DNA of 64,000 nt from Gemmatimonadota bacterium. GTDB lineage: Bacteria; Gemmatimonadota; Gemmatimonadetes; Gemmatimonadales; Gemmatimonadaceae. Below are positions 42,749 through 50,737 of this stretch, one piece after another. Location: the NCBI GenBank assembly GCA_021324775.1, contig JAJPIM010000045.1, positions 248,001-312,000 on the forward strand, in the 5' to 3' direction. Numbering within the stretch: the first letter of the stretch is position 1; every line of letters begins with the position of its first letter. The notes beneath the pieces are model-generated. The model searched no databases, had not been told where the DNA came from, and was given only the letters and a program-made list of their open reading frames with translations. A program made the position numbers and the translations under genes.

Positions 42749-43396
42749 ATGAATGATTCAATGCAGTGTGCCGGGGGCACTCTGGGAAGCCACCGGCATG
42801 TTTGCGCGTTCTTCAATAGCATCGACGAGGAGCACCGGGTGCTGAGTTCGTTCGTGAAGGATGGCCTCGACCGGGGCGAAAAGGCGACCCACGTGGTGGA
42901 TCCAGCGAAACGGCAAGAGCACCTGAAACGGCTCGCGGAAGCGGGTATCGATGTGCAGCAGGCCTTGGCCGCTGGCCGGCTGGAGGTGCTGCCGTGGTCC
43001 GATGCATACGTTCGCGACCACCAGTTCGACCAGAACGCCATGCTGGCCGAAGTCGAACAACTGATCCAGTCGGGGGCAGCGGCGGGCTACGCGCTCACGA
43101 GACTGGTGGGACATCATATGGATTGGGCACTGCACGATGAATCAGGCGTGAACAACCTGGTCGAATACGAGGCTCGCCTCAACTATGTTCTTGCCAAGTA
43201 CAAAGATCCCGTCATCTGCACGTACGATCTGTCCAAATTTGGCGCAACGGTGCTCCTGGACATCTTGCGGACGCACCCAGTCGTGATCATCGGCGGCATT
43301 CTTCAGGAGAACCCGTTCTTCAGTCCTCCGGATCAGTTTCTCCGTGAGTTGCGTGAGCGACGCTCGGCTCTCAAGGGGGCGGGCATGGCGCACTAA
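42749..43396 (+). CDS. MEDS-domain sensory protein
   Basis: A 215-residue protein of the MEDS type (the sensory domain first described in methanogens, methylotrophs and the dichloromethane regulator DcmR). HVCAFFNSIDEEHRVLSSFV, then GLDRGEKATHVVDPAKRQEHLKRL, DAYVRDHQFDQNAMLAEVEQ, and VICTYDLSKFGATVLLDILRTHP with the conserved Cys-Tyr/D motif. MEDS domains probably sense small hydrocarbon-type ligands. Its stop (TAA) directly touches the ATG of kinase 2, so the two proteins are likely partners: a sensor split from the kinase. Confidence 0.88.
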   Translation: MNDSMQCAGGTLGSHRHVCAFFNSIDEEHRVLSSFVKDGLDRGEKATHVVDPAKRQEHLKRLAEAGIDVQQALAAGRLEVLPWSDAYVRDHQFDQNAMLAEVEQLIQSGAAAGYALTRLVGHHMDWALHDESGVNNLVEYEARLNYVLAKYKDPVICTYDLSKFGATVLLDILRTHPVVIIGGILQENPFFSPPDQFLRELRERRSALKGAGMAH

Positions 43397-44497
43397 ATGT
43401 CCACGGAATCGAATACTGATAGTGTCACGCTGCGAGGCGCGCTCCGCGAGCTGGTGGCACTTTCAACAATCCCCGCAGCGTGGGTGGGAAGAGAACCGCC
43501 GACAATTGCCGCCGGGCTCGCTGATGTGCTGGTCGGATCGCTGCAGCTTGATTTCGCCTTCGTGCGGTTGTGCGACCCCAAAGGTGGCAATGCAATTGAG
43601 GTAATGCGGGGGTACACGTGGAAAGAATTCCCCGAATGGCTACAAAACCACCCTGGCTTTGCCGGCCGGTTCTCGTGTAAGGCGATCAGTCCTGATCTTG
43701 GCGCCCTGGAGGCGTGCACGGGCGTTGTCATTCCCATTGGCGTCAATGCCGAGGGCGGCCTGGTCGCCGGGGCGTGTAATCGGACCGCATTTCCCAGCGA
43801 GATTGAACAGTTACTCTTTTCCGTGGCTGCCAATCATGCCGCGGCCGCGTTTCAGAACGCACGCCTCGCTGAGTGGGTGAAGACTGCGGCCGTTGCCGAG
43901 GAGCGCAACCGGCTGGCCCGTGACATCCATGACACGCTGGCACAGGCGCTCGCACTGATCGTGATGCAACTGCAACACGCCGAGTCCAAGCTTGGGCCGG
44001 CATGGGCGTCGGCCCGCGAGCCGCTGGAAACCGTGCGGCAACTGGCGGTCGAGGGGCTCGTTCAAGCGAGACGGTCGGTCGGGATGTTGCGCCCTCCGAC
44101 GACACCGCACGGCCTTTCCCGCGCGGTGCAGGAAGCCGCCGATCTCGTGCGACGCTATTACGGTGGCTGCCTCGACGTGCGCGTGACGGGTGTGCCACAC
44201 GCGCTCGAACGATCGGTGGAGGAGGAGTTGCTCGCGATCGTGCGAGAGGCGTTGACGAACGCGGCCACGCACAGCCGAGGCATGCGTATCGAAGTCGAGC
44301 TAGCCTACCTCGATCGGGGCTCCGTGCGCCTCGCCGTGAGCGACGACGGACAGGGTTTCGATCCGGATCAGCCCCGTGACGGCCGCTACGGCTTGGTCGG
44401 CATGTACGAACGGGCCAACCGGATCGGCGCGGCGTTGACGCTGGTCACGGAGCCTGGCGCCGGGACCGAAATCGTGGTGGTGTGGCCGAATGAGTGA
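43397..44497 (+). CDS. soluble histidine kinase 2 (GAF, NarX-type transmitter)
   Basis: A 366-residue kinase with no membrane segment. Residues 10-160 form one GAF-like domain (LDFAFVRLCDPKGGNAIEV..., GVVIPIGVNAEGGLVAGA). From about residue 170 it is near-identical in layout to kinase 1: EERNRLARDIHDTLAQAL with phospho-acceptor His178, EALTNAATHS, DDGQGFDP, GRYGLVGMYERA. The different sensor with a conserved transmitter points to domain shuffling after duplication. Overlaps the regulator 2 start by eight bases, exactly as in pair 1. Confidence 0.93.
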   Translation: MSTESNTDSVTLRGALRELVALSTIPAAWVGREPPTIAAGLADVLVGSLQLDFAFVRLCDPKGGNAIEVMRGYTWKEFPEWLQNHPGFAGRFSCKAISPDLGALEACTGVVIPIGVNAEGGLVAGACNRTAFPSEIEQLLFSVAANHAAAAFQNARLAEWVKTAAVAEERNRLARDIHDTLAQALALIVMQLQHAESKLGPAWASAREPLETVRQLAVEGLVQARRSVGMLRPPTTPHGLSRAVQEAADLVRRYYGGCLDVRVTGVPHALERSVEEELLAIVREALTNAATHSRGMRIEVELAYLDRGSVRLAVSDDGQGFDPDQPRDGRYGLVGMYERANRIGAALTLVTEPGAGTEIVVVWPNE

Positions 44498-45125
44498 CGC
44501 GATCGGCGCGATTCGGGTGATGCTGGCTGACGACCACGCGATTGCTCGCAATGGCGTCGCGCAGATCTTGAACGGGGAGCCAGGGATCAGCGTCGTGGAG
44601 CAAGCGCGGGACGGAGTAGAAGCGGTCGAGCTCTTCGCGCGCTCCCAGCCGGACGTGGCACTGATCGATCTCCGCATGCCGAAGCTGGAAGGCGTGCAAG
44701 TGGTCGAGCGGATCCGGGGACAGTTTCCGGGCGCCGTCATCGTCATCTTGACGACGTACGATACCGACACCGATATCGAACGCGCGCTGCGCGCCGGCGC
44801 GAAGGCCTATCTCGTCAAGGACGTGTCGCCCCAAGACCTGGTCGCCTGTATCCGCGCCGTGCACGCGGGTCGCACCTGGGTGTCGCCGAGCGTCGCCGCA
44901 AAGCTGGTGGCGGGCGTGACCAACATCCGGCTCACTGCACGCGAGATGGGAGTGCTCCGGCAGCTGGCCGCCGGCAAGTCCAACAGAGAGATCGCTGACG
45001 CGCTCGGCATCAGCGACGGCACGGTCAAGATTCACATCACGCACGTGTTCAGCAAGCTTGATGTCACGAGCCGCACCGAAGCGATCACCACGGCAGTGCG
45101 ACGAGGTCTCGTCCGGATCGACTGA
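44490..45125 (+). CDS. NarL/FixJ-type response regulator 2
   Basis: A 211-residue regulator with D14-D15, D60 (VALIDLRMP) and K110 (YLVKDVSP), and a LuxR-type HTH with ISDGTVKIHITHVFSKLDVTSR. About 81 % identical (by eye) to regulator 1; the recognition helix GTVKIHxTHxF is the same but for conservative changes. Promoter C follows eight bases after its stop, matching the arrangement after regulator 1. The twin regulators may compete for or share the CGTCT-N10-AGACG sites. Confidence 0.94.
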   Translation: MSDAIGAIRVMLADDHAIARNGVAQILNGEPGISVVEQARDGVEAVELFARSQPDVALIDLRMPKLEGVQVVERIRGQFPGAVIVILTTYDTDTDIERALRAGAKAYLVKDVSPQDLVACIRAVHAGRTWVSPSVAAKLVAGVTNIRLTAREMGVLRQLAAGKSNREIADALGISDGTVKIHITHVFSKLDVTSRTEAITTAVRRGLVRID

Positions 45126-45132
45126 GCCTCGG

Positions 45133-45210
45133 CTCTATTCCAAAAGTCGGATTGCGAGTTCTCCGGTTCGCCAGACGCGCGTAACCGGGGGGGCGGCGTA
45201 CACTTCGCAC
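45133..45210 (+). promoter_or_regulatory. regulon promoter C (SnoaL-like operon), diverged
   Basis: GTTCT-N10-AGACG (45158-45177; left half diverged), 21 bases, -10 TACACT (45199-45204). Less similar to the others but in the same place relative to the regulator gene. Confidence 0.6.
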
Positions 45211-45246
45211 GGAGGCCATGCACGCACCCGAGAGAGGAGAGAGACC

Positions 45247-45669
45247 GTGCCGCTTTCATCCACTCAAGTCGTTCAGACGCTGCTCGCTAACCCGGTCGAC
45301 CTGGCGAATGTGCGAAACGTGACGAGCCCCGACGTGACCTACGTGTCGCTCAATGAAGACAACCCGGAGCTCAAGCGGTATCTGCCTTGGACCGGCACGA
45401 ACAAAGGGCCCGAAGCCATCGTCCGGGCCTTCGAAGGGATTGGGCGGGCGTGGGAGACAAAGGCGTTCCAGGTCCGCGACGTCATGGAACAGGGCGATAC
45501 GGTCGCGATGTTCGGTTCATTCACTTATCGCGGGCGCCAGTCCGGCCAGGAGATCACGTCACCGTTCTCGATCCTGGCGAAGGTCAGGGACGGAAAAGTT
45601 CACTACGTCCAGTTTCTTGAAGACACGTTCGGCACGTCCGGAACTCTCGGTCGTCCGCATGCCCAATGA
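45247..45669 (+). CDS. SnoaL-like/NTF2-fold protein 2
   Basis: A 140-residue protein from GTG 45247, 43 bases after the -10 of promoter C and preceded by GAGAGGAGAG. VVQTLLANPVDLANVRNVTSPDVTYVSLNED, LKRYLPWTGTNKGPEAIVRAFEGIGRAWE and GDTVAMFGSFTYRGRQSGQEITSPF are standard for the NTF2/SnoaL superfamily. As with the 40 kb protein it may isomerise or hydrolyse a small ring compound. The next gene (DUF4956) overlaps its end by eleven bases, so it also leads an envelope-gene operon. Confidence 0.85.
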   Translation: MPLSSTQVVQTLLANPVDLANVRNVTSPDVTYVSLNEDNPELKRYLPWTGTNKGPEAIVRAFEGIGRAWETKAFQVRDVMEQGDTVAMFGSFTYRGRQSGQEITSPFSILAKVRDGKVHYVQFLEDTFGTSGTLGRPHAQ

Positions 45670-46846
45670 ACGGCCCACTACTAACGTCGCCGGCCACTGG
45701 ATTGGTGGCGCGTGGGTCGCGTCTGACCAGCGGCGCTGGCGAGGGCTGTCGAGACAGGCGTGGCGTCTCGGTCGCGCGATCGGCCTCACCATGCTCGTGG
45801 CGCTCCCGCAGCACCGCGTCATGGCGCAAACACCGGATAGCGCGCCCAGCACCCAGTCGTTCTCCCAACTCCTTCAGGACGGGAGCACCGGGGGGCGCCG
45901 GCACGCCGCGCGCGAGGCCGTGGCCGCGCTCACCAATGGCACTGTTCGGCCCGGGATGACCGGGCTCACCTGGCGGCCGCAAGTGGCGATGGCGACGCTG
46001 ATCGCGCTCACCGGCGCGCTGCTGCTCGCCCTACCACCGCTGGTGGTCTACCGGCTGACGACTCCGAACGGCCGGTTCGACCCGTCGCTCGCCGAGAGCC
46101 TCTTCATTCTCCCCGTCGCCGTGGCGGGGATCGTCACCGTGATCCAGGGCAGCCTGGCGGTGGCGCTCAGTCTCGCGGGCGTGGTCACCACGGTGCGATT
46201 CCGGAGCGCACTCAGGGAGACCAACGACGCGGCCTACATCTTCCTCGCCGTCGCCATCGGCGTCGCGGCCGGTGCCGCCGCGCTCGACATCGGCGCGGTA
46301 CTCGCGCTCTTCTTCTGCGCCGCGATGCTGCTCTTGTGGGCCACTCGCCGGTACGTGGCGCGCAAGCACCCAGAGGCCGTGCTGCCCCCGCTGGAGCCGC
46401 ACAAACACGACAAACACGAATACGGCGAGGGGACCGCGTCCGAAGCGACCGCCCCCGGCATGTTGAGTGCGGCCGGTGAGGACCACCACGCCTTCATTGC
46501 CGTCCACGCGCCGCAGAAGGATGCAGCCCGGCGCCTCGTAGAGCCGTTGCTCGGGGACCGCACGAAGTCGTGGGTACTTCAGGACGCGGCCACCGAGTCC
46601 GACGGCTCGGCGTCACTGACGTACTCCGTCCATATGCGGAAGCACGTGAGTCCCGCAGCACTGGCTTCCGCCATTCACGAAGCGGGCGCTCATGATGGCA
46701 TCACCGCGAGCCTGGCTAACGCGAATGAGCGGCCCTCGGTCCCAACTGTTCCCGCCTCCGTCGTTCCAAGCCCCGACGGGGCGCGGGACGACGCATCGGC
46801 GACCGCGGCGCGGACAGCCGTGGCGCAGTCTGCCCCGGGACATTGA
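45659..46846 (+). CDS. DUF4956 membrane protein
   Basis: A 395-residue protein with a hydrophobic helix near residue 45, then four helices between residues 95-225 separated by short loops; VRFRSALRETNDAAYIFLAV is the DUF4956 hallmark, followed by GVAAGAAALDIGAVLALFF. A soluble C-terminal domain (about 270-395) has ferredoxin-like strands and a His-rich linker (PHKHDKHE). DUF4956 genes in other bacteria stand with VTC polyphosphate polymerases and CotH-type kinases. Here it leads to a phosphoesterase and kinase-motif OMPs. ATG 45659 was chosen; a later Met is possible. Confidence 0.8.
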   Translation: MPNERPTTNVAGHWIGGAWVASDQRRWRGLSRQAWRLGRAIGLTMLVALPQHRVMAQTPDSAPSTQSFSQLLQDGSTGGRRHAAREAVAALTNGTVRPGMTGLTWRPQVAMATLIALTGALLLALPPLVVYRLTTPNGRFDPSLAESLFILPVAVAGIVTVIQGSLAVALSLAGVVTTVRFRSALRETNDAAYIFLAVAIGVAAGAAALDIGAVLALFFCAAMLLLWATRRYVARKHPEAVLPPLEPHKHDKHEYGEGTASEATAPGMLSAAGEDHHAFIAVHAPQKDAARRLVEPLLGDRTKSWVLQDAATESDGSASLTYSVHMRKHVSPAALASAIHEAGAHDGITASLANANERPSVPTVPASVVPSPDGARDDASATAARTAVAQSAPGH

Positions 46847-46849
46847 ATC

Positions 46850-48001
46850 ATGCGTATATCGGCCGTCCGCCGACTGGTATCCGCGACGGGCATCATCGGC
46901 CTGTGCGCGGCGCCGCCCGCCGCGTTTGTTGCGCCCGCACCCGCGGGCCCGACGGCTGCCCCGCTCCCGCTCCGGCGGAGCGCCGTGAGCGACACGGACG
47001 TGACGCTCTTCCTGATCGGCGATGCCGGAGCGCCCGCGCCGGCTGGTGATCCGGTGCTGATCGCGCTCACGCGCGAGGCAAGCGCAGCTCACGCGCAACA
47101 CCGCGTCGTCGTGTTCCTGGGCGACAACATCTATCCCCGAGGCCTCCCCGACACGCTCGACCGGGGCCGTGCCCAAGCCGTGCAGCGTATCAACGCCCAG
47201 CTCCACGTCCAGGAAGCGAGCGGCGCTCGCGTGATCTTTGTGCCGGGTAATCATGACTGGGACGCTGGCCACGCCGACGGATGGGCTGCGATTCGGCGCG
47301 AAGGCGCCTACATCGATCACGCCGGCGGCGACCTGAGCCCCGGCGCTGGTGTGGCCGGTGCCTCGATGCTCCCCGCGAACGGATGCCCCGGGCCGGCGGT
47401 CGTCGACGTGGGCGCTCGCGTGCGGCTCGTGCTCCTCGACAGTGAGTGGTGGCTCGCGTCGGGGCCGAAGCCGACCGATGGCTGCCCAGCGGCCACCGCG
47501 GAGGAAGTGCTTGACCAGCTGCGGCACGACATTGCCGGCGCTGGCACTCGCCGGGTCATCGTCGGTGCGCACCATCCGGTGGTCTCCGGCGGCGTGCACG
47601 GGGAGCCGGTGCGCTGGACCGATCCCTTCCGCAGCCTGCCGTCGGCGCTCGCGCGTCGCCTGATTCGCGACGCCCAGGATTTCTCTGGGGCGAAGTATCG
47701 GGTCCTGCGCGCCGCTCTGGACAGCGTGTTCGCGTCCACTCCTCCCTTTGCCTTCGCGACCGGCCACGATCACGCCCTCCAGGTCATCAGCCGGGATCAC
47801 GCACCGCTTTTCCTCGTCTCCGGCGCTGGCACATTCCATCACCTTGACCTTGTAGAGCCGATTCGCGGGACGCGATTCGAGGCACATGAGAGCGGCTACA
47901 TGCGGCTCGATTTCGTGGGAGACACGGGGGTCCGGCTGTCAGTGCGCGTCGTCGACGCGTCCGCTACCGCGCGCGATGCATACACGCAGGAGTGGCCGTG
48001 A
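46850..48001 (+). CDS. secreted metallophosphoesterase
   Basis: A 383-residue calcineurin-like enzyme with a signal peptide (to about residue 25). The five metal motifs are present: LIGDAGA, FLGDNIYPRG, VPGNHDWDAGH, VGAHHPV and ATGHDHALQV. Members act on phosphomonoesters or nucleotides; the substrate is open. It starts three bases after the DUF4956 stop and its own stop overlaps the next start (GTGA). Its neighbours suggest a cell-envelope phosphate function. Confidence 0.9.
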   Translation: MRISAVRRLVSATGIIGLCAAPPAAFVAPAPAGPTAAPLPLRRSAVSDTDVTLFLIGDAGAPAPAGDPVLIALTREASAAHAQHRVVVFLGDNIYPRGLPDTLDRGRAQAVQRINAQLHVQEASGARVIFVPGNHDWDAGHADGWAAIRREGAYIDHAGGDLSPGAGVAGASMLPANGCPGPAVVDVGARVRLVLLDSEWWLASGPKPTDGCPAATAEEVLDQLRHDIAGAGTRRVIVGAHHPVVSGGVHGEPVRWTDPFRSLPSALARRLIRDAQDFSGAKYRVLRAALDSVFASTPPFAFATGHDHALQVISRDHAPLFLVSGAGTFHHLDLVEPIRGTRFEAHESGYMRLDFVGDTGVRLSVRVVDASATARDAYTQEWP

Positions 48002-50733
48002 GCACACACCGGCCATCGTGTCGGGCGGGATGGCTGGGTGTCATGTGGGCGATCGGCCTCGTGACAACCGTATGCGCGGGCATCCGGGTCTCCGCGCAGG
48101 CTGCGGCCGACACAACGCAGCCCGCCGATTCCCGCCCCGTGCTCAAGCCGCACAAGCTCGCCAAGCCGCGCGGACCCGCGTCAGCACCAGCGCCCGGGCG
48201 GGCCGTTCCGGCGCCCCCGCCCCCGACGGCGGCCGCGCCCGAGTCGGTCACGGTCGTACCAGGGCCGGAATACCGCGCGAGCGGCATCCGTCGGCTGTTC
48301 GGTGGCGCGCGCTATCGCGCCGTGTGGACGACACCGATCCGGGTGCGGGTCATGGACCTGGAGCGGTTCGCGGGCGGACTCACGCCCCTGTACCACGGCG
48401 GCGGGGAAGAAACGGTGTCGCTGCACATGCGAGGTGCCGATGGGATCGAGTATGTCCTGCGCTCGATCGACAAGCGCCCGTGGGTACCGGCCAATCTCCG
48501 GCAGACCATCGTCGAAGACCTCGAGCACGACGAGATCAGCTCGGCCCTCCCGACAGGAGCCCTGGTGGTCGCTCCTCTGCTGGAGGCCGCCGGAGTCCTG
48601 CACCTCGAGCCCTCACTGTTCGTGATTCCCGACGATCCGCGTCTCGGACCCTACCGGCAGGAATTCGCCGGCATGTTGGCCGAGGTCGAAGCACGGCCCC
48701 GGACCGCCGATGGGGAAGAGACATTCGCCGGAGCGTCCAAAGTGGAGGGGAGCGCCAAGCTGTTAGCCGCTATGGCCCAGTCCTCCTCCATCCGCGCCGA
48801 CAGCCGGGCGTTTCTCACGGCGCGGCTGATGGACATGTACGTGGGTGACTTCGACCGCGACACGGTCCAGTGGCGCTGGGCGCGTTTTGGCGAGAAGGGA
48901 GACCGGCGGTGGGAGCCGATTCCGCTCGACCGTGACTGGGCATTTGCGCGGTTCAACGGCGTCCTGAACGACATACTCAGCCGGGACTGGCCGCAGATCG
49001 TCGTCTTCGGCGATCACTACCCTAGTGTTGTCCGGCTCGCGTTCGAGGGATGGCGCTTCGACCGCCGCTTGCTGCAGGACCTCGAGCGGCCGGTGTTCGA
49101 CTCGACGGCGGCGTGGCTCGTTCACCAGCTCTCCGACTCGGTGATCGACGCGGCCGTGGCCCGCCTGCCCGAGGGCGAACGCGAGCGCGTCGGACCGTTT
49201 CTCGTGCGAACGCTCCGTCGCCGGCGCAACGGTCTTCCGGCACTCGCCGAACACTATTATCGGCGGATCTCCGCCAGTGCCGACGTGCACTCGACTGTCC
49301 AGCCCACGGTCGTCGACATCGACCGCCGCCGCGACACAGTGGAGATCCGCTTCCGGCTCCGCGACGCGGATCCCGCGGACCCGTACTTCGATCGCCGGTT
49401 CGTCCGCGGTGAGACGCATGAGATCCGTCTCTACCTCGATGGTGGGCCGGACAGTATCGCCGTCCGTGGCCGCGGGGATGGGGTGCTCGTTCGCGTGATC
49501 GCAGCGGGTGACGATGATGTGCTCACCGTTTCGTCGGGCGCCGGGGCAGGTCGCACCGCGATCTACGACGGGGGCCACCTCGTGCGCCTCGTGGGCGCGC
49601 ACTCTATCTCGAGAGACGACAGGAGATGGACGCCCGCTCCGGCCCCGAGCGATTCGCTTGCCCTGGGCAAGGAGAGGCTGGAGCTCGATGACGGATCGTG
49701 GTGCCACACACAACCCTGGCTCGGCGGCAGCACGGACGATGGCCTGGTCGTGGGCGGCGTCCTGACGTGCGACGCGTTTGGCTTCCGCCAGGACCCCTCG
49801 GCGCTGCATCAGACGCTTCAGATTGCGTATGGGACGTCCACCGGCGGGGGGCTCCTGTCATACCGCGCGCAACTCCACCCCACCGAAAGCCTGAACCAGT
49901 GGGCCCTCCAGGTTCGCGCTGCGACCAGCGAGTACACGCGCTACTTCGGAGTAGGCAACGAGACCCCACTCGCTGGGACCCTCGGCTTCTATGAGGCCCA
50001 CCAGCAGTACTACGAGCTTGCACCTGCATTCGTGTTCGGCATCTCGAGGCAAGCGTCCCTGGCACTCGGTCCGGACCTCCGGTATTGGGAGACGGGCCGC
50101 ATCGCAGGCACCGTCCTCGGTACGTCGCGGCCCTATGGCGTCGGTCCGTTCGGCACCATCGCGGGTCGTCTGGATTTTCGGCTCGACACGCGCGACGTCG
50201 CAACCATCGCGCGGAGCGGCATGCTCCTCGATGTGAGCGGGCGTGGCGTGCCCGACGCCTGGAACGCCACCGAGTCGTACGGGCAGCTCTCCGGCGTGCT
50301 CAAGAGGTATCTCAGTGCCACGTCGTGGCCACTCGAGCCGACGCTGGTGCTCCGCGCTGGCGGCATGAAGGTGTGGGGACTCGCACCCTATCAGGACCTG
50401 GCCCACATCGGTGCGCAGACGACGGTCGAGGATTTCAGCGTACGCGGTTACTACCCGGATCGCTTCACCGGGGACGCGTCAGCCTACGGCACGGTGCAAC
50501 TCGAGATCACGCTCGCGCATCCCAAACTGATCGTCCCGGCCGACGTGGGACTGCTCGGGTTGGATGACATCGGCCGCGTGTTCGCGCCCGGTGAGCCTTC
50601 GTCGGTCTGGCACGACGGTGCAGGCGGCGGGGTGTGGGCGGCCTGGCTCGACCGGACCTTTGCGTCGAACGTGACCGTAGCGCACGGCACCGATGGCACG
50701 CGAGTCTACTTCGGCCTCGGGACTGGGCTGTGA
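47998..50733 (+). CDS. giant outer-membrane protein with kinase-like motif 1
   Basis: A 911-residue protein from GTG 47998 (GTGA overlap; GTG 47992 is an alternative). Signal peptide, Pro/Ala-rich linker to about 85, then a soluble region with TPLYHGGGEETVSLHMRGADG, MDMYVGDFDRDTVQWRW and WEPIPLDRDWAFARFNG (about residues 270-320), a beta-rich part (400-520), and a C-terminal barrel of the BamA/surface-antigen type with PYQDLAHIGAQTTVEDF near the end and a final YFGLGTGL. The GDFDR...PIPLDRDWAF pair recalls the catalytic loop and metal-binding loop of CotH/Fam20/HipA-like kinases; I infer this only from motif order. Such OMPs fused or next to phosphoesterases are known in Bacteroidota-like bacteria. 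Confidence 0.75.
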   Translation: MSTHRPSCRAGWLGVMWAIGLVTTVCAGIRVSAQAAADTTQPADSRPVLKPHKLAKPRGPASAPAPGRAVPAPPPPTAAAPESVTVVPGPEYRASGIRRLFGGARYRAVWTTPIRVRVMDLERFAGGLTPLYHGGGEETVSLHMRGADGIEYVLRSIDKRPWVPANLRQTIVEDLEHDEISSALPTGALVVAPLLEAAGVLHLEPSLFVIPDDPRLGPYRQEFAGMLAEVEARPRTADGEETFAGASKVEGSAKLLAAMAQSSSIRADSRAFLTARLMDMYVGDFDRDTVQWRWARFGEKGDRRWEPIPLDRDWAFARFNGVLNDILSRDWPQIVVFGDHYPSVVRLAFEGWRFDRRLLQDLERPVFDSTAAWLVHQLSDSVIDAAVARLPEGERERVGPFLVRTLRRRRNGLPALAEHYYRRISASADVHSTVQPTVVDIDRRRDTVEIRFRLRDADPADPYFDRRFVRGETHEIRLYLDGGPDSIAVRGRGDGVLVRVIAAGDDDVLTVSSGAGAGRTAIYDGGHLVRLVGAHSISRDDRRWTPAPAPSDSLALGKERLELDDGSWCHTQPWLGGSTDDGLVVGGVLTCDAFGFRQDPSALHQTLQIAYGTSTGGGLLSYRAQLHPTESLNQWALQVRAATSEYTRYFGVGNETPLAGTLGFYEAHQQYYELAPAFVFGISRQASLALGPDLRYWETGRIAGTVLGTSRPYGVGPFGTIAGRLDFRLDTRDVATIARSGMLLDVSGRGVPDAWNATESYGQLSGVLKRYLSATSWPLEPTLVLRAGGMKVWGLAPYQDLAHIGAQTTVEDFSVRGYYPDRFTGDASAYGTVQLEITLAHPKLIVPADVGLLGLDDIGRVFAPGEPSSVWHDGAGGGVWAAWLDRTFASNVTVAHGTDGTRVYFGLGTGL

Positions 50734-50737
50734 CACG

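Noticed and set aside
29821-45125. Composite transposon flanked by the two kinase/regulator modules
   Set aside because: The modules are direct homologous copies, but there is no transposase, target-site duplication or terminal inverted repeat; gene duplication explains it better.
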